A stretch of 64,000 nt of DNA, from positions 15,346,201 through 15,410,200 of the forward strand of contig NC_041011.1 in the NCBI RefSeq assembly GCF_004193775.1. Direction: 5' to 3'. The position numbers and the translations under genes are program-made. The DNA is from Glycine soja. Taxonomy: Eukaryota; Streptophyta; Magnoliopsida; Fabales; Fabaceae. The notes below the pieces were generated by a model. The model was not told the DNA's origin. It ran no database searches and was given only the letters and a program-made list of their open reading frames with translations. Below, in pieces: positions 28,601 through 37,384 of the stretch. The first letter of the stretch is position 1. Each line of letters starts with the position of its first letter.

Positions 28601-28804
28601 ATTCTTCTTCATCCCATCACACAATAGATGGTCCCGTATGTCGTCAAGTAGTTGTCGTCTTCCATTCAAACAGTTGATGCAAGGACAATAATATTTTCCT
28701 TCTTCATTCGGTCGACCTCTTTCTAAAGCAAATTGCAAAAACTGCTCGACGCCATCCTCATATTCTAGGCTCATGCGACTTTGATTGATCCAACTTCGAT
28801 CCAT
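25609..28804 (-). pseudogene. TNP2-type CACTA transposase, decayed
   Basis: Starts at ATG 28802-28804 with a transposase-associated N-terminal domain (MDRSWINQSRMSLEYEDGV, then CPCINCLNGRR...VRDHL-like). The TNP2 core follows (HACPICEEN, LKHGRKTVYSRHRRFL, DVMHVEKNVCDSVIGTLLN), then the DUF4218-type segment (LEMYFPPAFFDIMIHLIVHL, EQYMRFLKGY) and a DUF4216-type C terminus (IPYFGFIDEIWKLNY, ARQVFYVQDPCDERW). Near full length (about 1060 codons) without introns. Lesions: TAG 28217-28219, TGA 27872-27874, 1 bp loss in the A run at 27588-27594, TAG 27237-27239, TAG 26724-26726, 1 bp loss near 26115. Family role: cutting and joining CACTA termini in the nucleus. This copy cannot make protein. Confidence 0.93.
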
Positions 28805-29325
28805 CTAAGCAAATCCATGGATGCAAATCTCACTTTTTTATTTATAGGTGTGGCCCTATCCCATTTAGGAAGACTGTCTTTTATGTTAGCCTCAAACGTC
28901 ATGGTTAGCATTATTTTGAACAATTTGAGTAAATTTCAGCAGCATTTCGTATTGGTCTCCAAGTACACGACATGACATCGGTGAAACGAATTTCACGATA
29001 ATCAAGTATGCACTCAGAGAACAACTTGAAATGCATTCAACCGAAATTTCATCAAATTAATCAAAATAATAATAACCTAACCGAATGAGTCTAACATAAA
29101 AATACAAGTCTCCCCAAACTGTCCAAACGGACAATTCAAGACTAAATACAATGACTAATGCAAACTATCCGCAAGAATCATTGCATTCAGTCTCAAATGG
29201 GAATCTACGATTCACTCAGCATGAACAACAGTTATTTATATAGCAAATTACATTCAGCACGTATAACAACATTCATGACATACAAGAACATTCATGACGT
29301 ACAAGAACATACAAGGACATCAACA
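28805..29325 (-). other. Upstream region of TNP2
   Basis: About 520 bases separate the TNP2 start from the TG-rich block. One ACATCGGTG motif (28974-28982) recalls the subterminal motif. No clear promoter was identified. Confidence 0.4.
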
Positions 29326-29873
29326 GTTGTGTGTGTGTGTGTGTTTTGTGTTTGTCTCTTTATGTGTGTGTGTGTGTCTGTCTGTCTATGTGTGTGAGTG
29401 TGTTTGTGTATGTGTGTGTCTGTGACTCAGTGTGTGTGTCTTTGTGTGTGTGTCTGTGGCTCAGTGTGTTTGTTTGTTTGTCTGTCTCTTTATGTGTGTG
29501 TGACTGTGTGTGTGTGTGTGTGTGTGTGTGTTTGTCTCTTTATCTGTGTGTGTGTGGGTGTGTGTGTTTGTGGTTGTCTCTTTATCTGTGTGTGTGTGTG
29601 TGTTTGTCTCTTTATGTGTGTGTGTGTCTGTCCATGTGTGTGAGTGTGTTTGTGTATGTGTGTGTTTATGACTCAGTGTGTGTGTCTTTGTGTGTGGGTC
29701 TTTGTGTGTGTCTGTGACTCAGTGTGTTTGTGTCTTTGTCTGTGTCGTTATGTGTGCGTGACTCTGTGTGTGTGTGTGTGTGTATCTTTATGTCTGTGTA
29801 TGTGTTTGTGTTTGTGTCTGCGTGTGTTTGTCTCTATGTGTGTGTGTTTGTGTATCTGTGTGTGTCTCATTGC
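29326..29873. repeat. TG-rich complex minisatellite, block 1
   Basis: Irregular TG repeats are punctuated by CTCTTTATG, CTGTGACTCAG and similar phrases. A ~130 bp segment starting near 29345 recurs near 29603, so there is a higher-order period of about 255 bases. Open frames through it encode only Cys-Val or His-Thr repeats and are not genes. Confidence 0.9.
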
Positions 29874-29954
29874 AGGGTAGCAAAGGATCATTAAATTGTA
29901 AACATCATGAGCCACATGATGAGGGAAGCAGTATCAAATCAATGCTTTACAAGC

Positions 29955-30233
29955 TTTTGTGTTTCAGTGTGTGTGTGTGTGTTTCTCTGTGTGTGTGTGT
30001 GTGTAGGTGTGTGGCTGTGTATATGTGTGTGTGTGTGTGTGTGTTTCTGTGTGTGTGTGTGTGTGTTTCTGTGTGTGTGTATGTGTGTGTGTGTGGCTGT
30101 GTGTGTGTGTGGGTGTGTGGCTGTGTATGTGTGTGTGTGTGTGTGGCTGTGTGTGTGTGTGGGTGTGTGGCTGTGTATGTGTGTGTGTGTGTGTGTTTCT
30201 GTGTGTGTGTGTGGCTGTGTGTGTTGAAGATGC
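29955..30233. repeat. TG-rich complex minisatellite, block 2
   Basis: A second TG block is separated from the first by about 80 bases of ordinary sequence. Phrases such as GGGTGTGTGGCTGTGTATG recur about every 50 bases. It ends directly at a LINE reverse-transcriptase fragment. Confidence 0.9.
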
Positions 30234-30430
30234 AGCAAGATCTCAGCTGCAGCAAGGACTTAAAATAAATTATGGGAAGAGCAGCTTTGGGGTGTTGGGC
30301 CAATCTGAACAATGGAAATTGCAGGCTGCCAGTTATCTGAATTGCAGAATCATGCCTCTGCCTTTCTCTTATTTGGGAATACCAATCGGGGCTAATCCAG
30401 AGGAGGTTCCTATAGGGTGGTGGCCTTGAT
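30234..30430 (+). pseudogene. LINE reverse-transcriptase fragment
   Basis: The plus strand gives [20 protein letters not shown] and then [20 protein letters not shown]. It is homologous to the region just after the YADD box of the larger LINE (about 36118-36260). Neither the YADD box nor downstream domains are attached. It abuts the TG block on the left and LINE ORF1-like sequence on the right, so it is a small remnant. Confidence 0.8.
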
Positions 30431-30696
30431 CAGAAGAAAATTGCATGGGTTAAATGGGACTACTGGACAGCAGGCTAAAGGGTAAGCACATCATGAAGGA
30501 GGCAAATAAACAAATATATGATAAGGAAGACAGAGCTGAACAGCAAGCTAAGTCCATACAATGTGGGCCTCAAACTTACTTGGACCATACCCCCTCTACT
30601 CATAAAAAACCTACGGGAGGTAATTGACAGGTATATTCCCGGGGAAGCTGGTCTAATAGGAGACATCAAAGGAGTGGAAGCTTTGAAGGAAACCAT

Positions 30697-30969
30697 ATGC
30701 CACTAAGTATCATACAACAGAGCAGCAGCAGAAATAGTTCAGGAACTGCAACAGGAAATATCAGTATAGATCTACAACAGGAGGCAAGTGGAGGTTATAC
30801 TCAGACCCAGCAAGTTGCTAAATTGTGGAAAATGATCCAGCAATTAGGGGTGACCATTGGAGACAATCAAGAGGTCCAACACAAGGAAATTTTGCAGAAA
30901 TTAAGTAGTATGGAAACCAGAGACAGATTGGAAGCTGAGAGGATGGGAGCACATGTCAGGGACCCATGA
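30697..30969 (+). CDS. LINE 1 ORF1 C-terminal part
   Basis: A Gln-rich, hydrophilic open frame (90 codons from the ATG at 30697, open further upstream to about 30618) ends at TGA 30967-30969. That stop overlaps the ORF2 start in the sequence ATGA. This position and overlap fit ORF1 (the RNA-binding protein) of plant L1 elements. No zinc knuckle is seen in this part, so the N-terminal half is missing or diverged. Confidence 0.5.
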   Translation: MPLSIIQQSSSRNSSGTATGNISIDLQQEASGGYTQTQQVAKLWKMIQQLGVTIGDNQEVQHKEILQKLSSMETRDRLEAERMGAHVRDP

Positions 30970-32429
30970 ATATAGCCTCTTATAATGTTAGAGGTCTGGG
31001 GAAGGGAGTGAAATGGGCTGCCATAAGGAGATTAATAAATAAAGAAAATATTCAAATGATCTGTCTGCAGGAGACTAAGAAAGACAGCATTGATAAGACA
31101 TTATGTCAGGCTATATGGGGAAGTGATGAAGTTATGTGGGAGATGCAACCTGCAATCAATTCAGCTGGTGGCATTTTATGCATGTGGACTGAATCAGTTT
31201 TTAGGCTACAAAACAAGGTTACTGGAACTGGATTCATTCTCTTGGAAGGAGTCTGCACCAGAGAGGCCCTAAAAATATGCATAGTGACAGTATATTCTCC
31301 TTGTGATATACATAACAAGAGACTATTATGGAATTCTGTGAGACAATTGAAACAAGCATCTCAAGTAAGACTGTGGTGTGTGCTTGGGGATTTTAACTGC
31401 ATAAGGAATCCAAATGAAAGAATGGGAAAAACAGACAGGTCAGTGGGAGACAACAGTATGCAAGAATTTAATGAATGGATTGAAGACATGGAGTTATTGG
31501 AGGTTCCAAATGTGGGCAGACAATACACTTGGTTTAGGCCAAATGGTGAATCTAAAAGCAGGTTAGACAGGGCTTTAATATCCCCTGAATGGAGGGAGAC
31601 TTGGCCAGAAAGTGTGCAGTTCACTCTATCAAGAAATGTTTCAGATCATTGCCCCATCCTTATCAAAGCTAATAATGTGGACTGGGGTCCTAAACCCTTC
31701 AGGATTTTAAATTGCTGGCTAACAGATAAGTCTTTCAGTGATGTAGTCAAGCATTGTTGGAATTCTGTCCAAGTGTCAGGATGGGGAGCTTATGTATTGA
31801 AGGAAAAATTCAAAAGGTTGAAGTGCAGACTAAAGACATGGAACAAGGAAGAATATGGGGATAGTTTTAAAAAAGTGCAGCAGCTGGAAATGGAGCTTAA
31901 TAAATTAGAAGAGGACACATTGCATAGACAGATGACTGACTTGGAAGTTTCAAGAAGAAAGAAGTTGCAGGAAGACTGGTGGATGGCTGCCCAAGCACAT
32001 GAAGCCTTGCTAAGGCAGAAATCAAGATCAAGATGGCTAAAAGAAGGAGACTGCAACACTAAATTTTTCCATATCAGGGTGAATGCAAACAGAAATAGGA
32101 ATAGCATCAAAGGACTTCTCATTGAAGGTGTGTGGACTGATGACCCAAATAAGGTGAAAGAAGAAATCGGATCCTTCTTCTCTAACAGATTTCTAGAAGC
32201 AGATTTTCAGAGACCTAAAATTGATGGCATCTTCTTCAAATCCTTAGACCATCAGCATGTGCAGGTTGCTGACACGACAGAGGTTGCTGACACGTCATGC
32301 CAATTTTGCAGGGACAGTGAGGATGATGCAATTTTCATTCTTTGGACCTGGCTTAGGAACTTTGAGAAAGGCTTCATAGAACATTTTAATCACTGTTGCA
32401 ATAGTATTAGACAAGCTTTTCTGTACTAG
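30966..32429 (+). CDS. LINE 1 ORF2 N-terminal part (endonuclease), truncated fusion
   Basis: An uninterrupted 487-codon frame. Residues 1-235 are an apurinic-type endonuclease of the EEP family: SYNVRG (Asn7), CLQETK (Glu36), GDFNC (Asp142, Asn144), RLDRAL (about 199-204) and SDHCPIL (Asp227, His228). These catalytic positions are all present. A linker with KSRSRWLKEGDCNTKFFH follows (about 350-370). After PKIDGIFFKSLDHQHV (about residue 430) the frame leaves ORF2 and continues into 3' sequence (CQFCRDSEDDAIF), so the reverse transcriptase and zinc domain are deleted. In the family the endonuclease nicks target DNA. On its own it could not retrotranspose. Confidence 0.88.
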   Translation: MNIASYNVRGLGKGVKWAAIRRLINKENIQMICLQETKKDSIDKTLCQAIWGSDEVMWEMQPAINSAGGILCMWTESVFRLQNKVTGTGFILLEGVCTREALKICIVTVYSPCDIHNKRLLWNSVRQLKQASQVRLWCVLGDFNCIRNPNERMGKTDRSVGDNSMQEFNEWIEDMELLEVPNVGRQYTWFRPNGESKSRLDRALISPEWRETWPESVQFTLSRNVSDHCPILIKANNVDWGPKPFRILNCWLTDKSFSDVVKHCWNSVQVSGWGAYVLKEKFKRLKCRLKTWNKEEYGDSFKKVQQLEMELNKLEEDTLHRQMTDLEVSRRKKLQEDWWMAAQAHEALLRQKSRSRWLKEGDCNTKFFHIRVNANRNRNSIKGLLIEGVWTDDPNKVKEEIGSFFSNRFLEADFQRPKIDGIFFKSLDHQHVQVADTTEVADTSCQFCRDSEDDAIFILWTWLRNFEKGFIEHFNHCCNSIRQAFLY

Positions 32430-33059
32430 TAGAGGACACAATTTTGGCTACTAGTTTTGTACTTTTCTTAGGTTTCTATAGAGTGGTCCTCTAATCTGGC
32501 AGATGCCTTTATGTAATTAGAAAGGGAATGTACTGGCTGAGACCTCTTCCAAGAGGTGCAGCACATATGTACTTAAGTCAGGGGTTGTAGCTGGTACTTA
32601 ATTCATCTTGTGTACCAGCTATGTTCAAAATATATTTGTACTCACAGTACCTCTGGTACTCTTTCATCTATCTAATACATATCTATTTTTGCTGAGCAAA
32701 AAAAAATTATCTTTGCTGATAAAAAAAAAAATAAGTACACTGCCCCTAAAATACCAACATTATACTCACTACTGTTCAGCTTGCCATAATTTATATAAAA
32801 AACAATATAATCCTCATACAAATACAATCATGCAAGCATATTTCAAAACTTAAAATAGGAATAAACAACTCTGAACAAATTAACTTATGTAGACTTGGCA
32901 AATTTGTTTTCACTAATATTAGTAGGTCATCACCACTGCAGTAGAATTTAAGTTAAATTTAGATAAGTACCTTATGAAGAGGCCATCTACCTTGTCACAC
33001 CTAATAAGTTACAATTGAAGAAATTTCTGCATGTATAATTGAACAAATTTGTTATCAAA

Positions 33060-33060
33060 C

Positions 33061-33105
<45 letters not shown>

Positions 33106-33165
33106 TATGATGAGTGTGTGTGTGTGTGTCATGAGTGTGTGTGTCTCTGTGTGTTATGTTTCTAA
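33060..33165. repeat. (TG)n microsatellite
   Basis: A 40-base TG run (33064-33103) is followed by interrupted TG tracts. It directly precedes the ankyrin-like exon fragment. Confidence 0.9.
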
Positions 33166-33197
33166 TTTAAAGTTCTAAGCTGTTTATTTTGTCTCAG

Positions 33198-33315
33198 GAT
33201 GATGATGATAACACTGTTCTCCATATAGCAGCAGAAACAGCAAAAATGATACGTGAAAATCTTGATTAGCTCATTGTATGCTTGGGAATCCTAATGCTGA
33301 TGTATTAGTCAGAAA
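33198..33315 (+). pseudogene. Ankyrin-repeat exon fragment, KEG-like E3 ligase
   Basis: After a pyrimidine tract and CTCAG acceptor (33193-33197) the plus strand reads DDDDNTVLHIAAETAKMIRE and then NLD, a stop (in place of Trp) and LIVCL. After a 1-base frame change it gives NPNADVLVRN. The order AAxAAKMIRENLxWLIVxLxNPxADVxVRN is what I recall from the last ankyrin repeats of the plant E3 ubiquitin ligase KEEP ON GOING. Homology ends at about 33315. It lies between two LINEs within the CACTA element and carries two lesions, so it is a dead captured fragment. Assignment to KEG is from memory of the motif. Confidence 0.6.
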
Positions 33316-33419
33316 CTACTGCCAAGTTGCAGCTCTGCGCACTCATTGTCATTAGATTTTGATAATTTATATCACTTGCAAAGCATGACAGCAAGTTTTC
33401 TTTTGGATTGAATTTCCTT

Positions 33420-36400
33420 TAATTTCTATATTAGTAACACTTGAGGTATAAGTTTGGGAGATATAAGGCATGCACCCCCTCTCCCAAATTCACCCCCCCC
33501 CCCCCGCAGAATCAATTTTGTAATGGGCCAACTGGTACCTTGGGCCCATTTTGGGAGAAGAATGGGAGCTATAAGGGTGGTCTCTTACCCATAGCCCATA
33601 TATCTAAAACAAAGTCTGAATTGCACCCTAAAGTCTATGTTCGTCAAAAATATACCAAAGCCAAAGCCCAAGCTCTTGAACCTGTGGAAGAGGAACCTCT
33701 GTTATCTAAAAGTGATAACGCTGTGGAAATTAGGCCTGCATCTCAAGATAAAAACTTACAGCAGTGCAAGAATGATTCAGGGAGGGGCTTAAAAAGCATA
33801 ATTGAGTGCAACACAGCAGTGATGGAGGAAGCCCAACAGCAATGGAATATCGGGAAAGCCTTAGGCCTTGAGGGTGCCATAGACCAATCTATCCATATCC
33901 AAAATTTTGCCAACATGGAAATCCGTGATAGGGAGGAAGCTCTGCAGCTGGGAAATAAATATATTAACAGATGAATATCCTCTCATATAATATTAGAGGG
34001 ATGGGCAGGGGCATCAAATGGGCCTCTATTCGGCACCTGGTGGGGAGATATAAGGTTGATCTTCTTTGCTTGCAAGAGACAAAGAGGGAGTCCTTTGACA
34101 AGGCTTCCTGTCAGGCTCTGTGGGGTGATGTTGACCTTGCTTGGGAGTGGCAGCCTGCTATTAATGCTGCAGGGAGGTTGCTTTGTGTCTGGAACAACAA
34201 AAATTTCCAAGTTGACTTTAGAGTCTCTGAAAAGGGCTTCGTTATGCTAGGAGGGGTTTGGGTGCCTGATATGCAAAGGGTAGTTGTGATTAATATATAT
34301 GCCCCCCGTGACATGGTGGGCAAAAGGCAATTATGGCAGGAATTGAGTAGAAGGAAGCTGCATTCCCAAGATATCTGTTGGTGTCTTATTGGCGATTTTA
34401 ATTGTATTAGGCACCCTTTAGAGAGAATGGGAAGCAATCGTGGAAATTCAGAGTCCAGCATCATGTCAGATTTCAATGATTGGCTTGCTGTCATGGAGGT
34501 GGAAGATATTCCTAGTGTGGGTAAGCAGTTCACATGGGTTAGGCCTAATGGTTCCTGTAAAAGCAAACTGGATAGAGCTGTTGTCTCTGATGGTTGGCTT
34601 TCTAAGTGGCCAGACAGTTCGCAGCACAACCTTGAAAGGAACTACTCTGATCACTGCCCTATCCTCATGAAATCTAAGAGCATTGATTGGGGTCCTAAGC
34701 CTTTTAAGGTCTTTGATGGATGGCTTAATAACAAGGATTACCACAAGGTGGTAAGGGACTACTGGATTGAGAATCAGCCTTCGGGGTGGGGGGGGATTTG
34801 TCTTAAAATGCAAGCTTAAGGATCTCAAACAAAGGCTGAAAGGCTGGAGCAGAGATACTGTAGGTGACTTGTGCTTTAAGGTTAAGCAGCTGTAGCAAAA
34901 GTTGAATGAATTGGAAGATTCCATGTCTCACCAACCTTCTGACCAGCAAGTCCTTCAGTTGAAGAATATTCAGGCTGAGCTATGGGAAAAGGCTAAGTTG
35001 CAGGAATCCTTTGTTAGGCAGAAATCTAAATGGATTAAGGAGGGAGATAGCAATAGCTCCTATTTCCATAAAATTATCAATTTCAGTAGGAGAAGAAACA
35101 CCTTGAGGGGGCTGATGATGGATGGTACTTGGGTAGAAAACCCTGATTTGATTAAGGATGAAGTTCTACAGCATTTTCAGAACAGATTTCATGAACCCCA
35201 TTCAAGCAGACCCAACTTAGATGGAGTGCAGTTTAATGTCTTATATGATACCCAGAGGGATATGTTGGTTCAACCTTTTTCTCAAGAAGAGATAAGGAGT
35301 GTTGTGTGGAGCTGTGGAAGCGACAAAAGCCTGGGTCCAAATGGGTTTAACTTCAGATTCATCAAACATTTTTGGTAGGAGCTAAAACCTGATTTTTTAA
35401 GGTTTATTGCAGAATTTTATGTCAATGCTTCTTTCCCTAAGGGCAACAATTCCTCTTTTATTGCTCTCATCCCTAAGCTAAAGGACCCCCAGTCTATTAG
35501 TGACTTTAGACCTATTTCCCTCATAGGCTGTGTTTATAAAGTCATTGCTAAACTGTTAGCTAATAGGTTGAGAAAGGTCTTAACCCATCTTATTGATGAA
35601 AGGCAGTCAGCCTTTGTAAAGGATAGAAAGCTGTTGTATGGGGCTTTGGTTGCTAATGAGGTAGTGGAGGAGGCAAGGAGGACCAACAGGTCTTGTATGG
35701 TCTTTAAAGTTGACTTTGAAAAGGCCTATGACTCTGTGTCATGGCAGTTCCTCTTCTATATGTTGAGAAGAATGGGCTTTAATGAGAGATGGATTAGCTG
35801 GATCAAGGGGTGCATTACTTCAGCTTCTGTGTCAGTCCTTGTTAATGGAAGCCCAACCTCAGAGTTTAAGCCTCAAAGAGGCTTGAGACAAGGGGACCCT
35901 TTGGCCCCACTCCTTTTTGACCTGGTTGCTGAAGGTTTGACAGGTTTGATGAGGGAAGCAATCAGCAAAAATTGCTTCCAAAGCTTTCTAGTGGGGAAGA
36001 ATAAAGTGCCTGCTAATATTCTCCAATATGCCGACGATACTATTTTTTTTGGAGAAGCTTCTATGGAAAATGTCAAATCTGTGAAGGCAATGCTTAGATG
36101 TTTTGAGATGGTGTCTGGCCTGCGAATCAACTTTGCTAAAAGTCAATTTGGAGCTATAGGGAAATCTGAGGATTGGTGCATATCTGTTGCTGCCTTCTTA
36201 AATTGTGCTATGCTCAACTTTCCTTTCTGCTATCTTGGGATTCCTATTGGAGTTAATCCGAGAAGATTGGTGGTGTGGGAACCTATTATCAGAAAATTTG
36301 AGGCTAGACTCAATAAATGGAAACAGAGAAGCATCTCTATGGCTGGCAGAATTACTCTAATTAAAGCTGTCCTAACAGCTCTGCCTTTGTTTTATTTGTC

Positions 36401-36500
36401 CTTTTTCAGGGCCCCTTCAGCAGTGATTAATAGGCTAACTGCAATCCAAAGGAATTTTCTCTGGGGTGGCAGCTGTGAAGGGAAGAAAATACCTGTCTTT
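33420..36500 (+). mobile_element. LINE 2 (L1 type), near-complete ORF2
   Basis: A second LINE on the plus strand has an ORF1 tail and an ORF2 reaching past the reverse transcriptase. It lacks the zinc domain, RNase H, 3' untranslated region and A tail, because its sequence stops at about 36490 next to a captured exon. A run of 13 C at about 33496-33508 lies in its 5' part. It is related to LINE 1 but clearly diverged at the protein level. Confidence 0.82.
33441..33974 (+). CDS. LINE 2 ORF1 C-terminal part
   Basis: A 177-codon open frame, Pro-rich at its start (SPKFTPPPPQNQF, which includes the C run) and hydrophilic later, ends at TGA 33972-33974. It overlaps the ORF2 start in ATGA, exactly as in LINE 1. 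It is a gag-like ORF1 product by position. No zinc knuckle or RRM is visible, so the front is missing or the ORF is short. Confidence 0.5.
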   Translation: MRYKFGRYKACTPSPKFTPPPPQNQFCNGPTGTLGPFWEKNGSYKGGLLPIAHISKTKSELHPKVYVRQKYTKAKAQALEPVEEEPLLSKSDNAVEIRPASQDKNLQQCKNDSGRGLKSIIECNTAVMEEAQQQWNIGKALGLEGAIDQSIHIQNFANMEIRDREEALQLGNKYINR

Positions 36501-36548
36501 GTGTGCAGCACATTCTCCACAAGTATGCCAATGAGGATGTCTCACTAG
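33971..36548 (+). pseudogene. LINE 2 ORF2 (endonuclease and reverse transcriptase), disrupted
   Basis: The endonuclease domain (SYNIRG, CLQETK with Glu36, GDFNC, YSDHCPIL) is followed by a linker, then a reverse transcriptase: SDFRPISLIGCVYK, FKVDFEKAYDSVSW, GLRQGDPLAPLLFDL and QYADDTIFF (about 36024-36050). The catalytic Asp residues are present. Lesions: one extra G in the G run near 34789-34796 shifts the frame, and there are stops at TAG 34893-34895 and TAG 35376-35378. The frame is open again through 35568-36548 but ends in foreign sequence after GKKIP. In life the protein copies LINE RNA at a nicked chromosomal target. Confidence 0.9.
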
Positions 36549-36601
36549 GACTAGATGTGGACCACATAATGATTGAAGACTCTATTGTGGTACACCACTA
36601 G
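36509..36601 (+). pseudogene. Captured exon of a glycosyltransferase-31 (beta-1,3-galactosyltransferase-like) gene
   Basis: The plus strand reads [20 protein letters not shown] and then a degraded IEDSIVVHH. The phrase [26 protein letters not shown] is typical of plant GT31 galactosyltransferases; here SWFI is missing, a 12-base in-frame loss. The ED in NEDV is the conserved acidic motif near the end of the catalytic domain. A CTTTGTGTGCAG acceptor precedes it and a GTGAAG donor follows at 36602, so the exon was taken with both splice sites as genomic DNA. It lies just inside the right subterminal region of the CACTA element. Confidence 0.75.
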
Positions 36602-36694
36602 GTGAAGGTTTTTCTTGCATTTAAAGATGATACTGACTTGTATATATGAATTATTTATATTAAATCAAACTCACTAGGATATCTCACTAAAACC

Positions 36695-37197
36695 AATGTT
36701 ATTTTTGACACAACATCGGTTTGTTTTTGCATATTTTACCTTTTCTGGTTTATTTCTTACTTTACAAAACATCAGTTTTTTTATAACCGATGCTAACATT
36801 AATACTTTTAACCTTGGTTCAAAACCGATGTTAAATGCCCAAAATAAATGATGTTAAAAGCATTTTTTCTAGTAGTGTATTGACATTATTGTTTTCATTA
36901 TTTTAAACATTTCTTTTATCTGATACTAATTATTCAATTATTTTGGGCAAAATTTGAATTGCCTAAAAACTGTGGACTAGTTATTTTTTCAATTTTTAAG
37001 TTTGGGGTAATTTAAAAAACAGACAAGATATTAAAATAAAATTGCAAAAAAATAGCATTGGTTTTTAGAAAAATCAATGTTGTGAATGTACGACAACATC
37101 GGTTCTTCTAGAAACAAATGTTGTTGAGCAGAAAACAACATCAATTTTAAAAGTCATTAATAATTAACCGATTTTAAAAGCCTATTTTCTAGTAGTG
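36695..37197. mobile_element. CACTA right terminus B
   Basis: Contains subterminal AACATCGGTT and AACCGATGTT motifs, an inner terminal repeat ending at 36877 and an outer one ending at 37197 (TATTTTCTAGTAGTG). It matches fragment A at 19355-19855 up to 37176. Having two terminal repeats 320 bases apart suggests a nested or duplicated end. Confidence 0.78.
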
Positions 37198-37384
37198 ATT
37201 CCATTTACAATCAAGTGTATCTCTATATTTAGTTAATAATTAGATGTTTACCCAGGTGTTGCGCGGTTTATGAATGTATCTCAATATTTAGTTAATTTTG
37301 TTAACAATGAAAATAAAAAAATAATGTCAATTTGTACAATTTCACCCTTTTTTTATGTTCATTGTTAGCAAATGTTTAAAAGTT

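Larger units (their letters stand above)
30431..32700 (+). mobile_element. LINE 1 (L1 type), reverse transcriptase deleted
   Basis: The element has the end of ORF1, an ORF2 with a complete endonuclease, then a jump to the 3' end. The 3' untranslated region (32430-32690) carries GAGACCTCTTCCAAGAGGTG and ends in an A-rich tail after GCTGAGC at about 32690-32705, like the minus-strand tail at 15004. No target duplication was fixed. Non-autonomous. Confidence 0.82.
19856..37197 (-). mobile_element. Composite CACTA (En/Spm-type) element
   Basis: The left terminus CACTACTAGAAAATA (19856-19870) is an exact inverted match to TATTTTCTAGTAGTG at 37183-37197. Subterminal AACATCGGTT/AACCGATGTT motifs lie inside both ends. 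The genes run on the minus strand: TNP2 (28804 to 25609), then the Ptta/En/Spm-Ulp1 gene (23744 to 20726). The 3 bp flanks (TTA left, ATT right) do not match, so the right boundary, or the idea that these two ends belong together, is not proven; the inner end at 36877 is the alternative. Two LINEs and a TG-rich block inflate the length to 17.3 kb. Confidence 0.7.

Noticed and set aside
29331..30268. Several long open frames of Cys-Val or His-Thr repeats
   Set aside because: They are translations of TG/CA repeats in different frames and have no other sequence content.
31361..34924. Minus-strand open frames opposite both LINEs
   Set aside because: Their limits and composition follow the plus-strand ORF2; no independent motifs.
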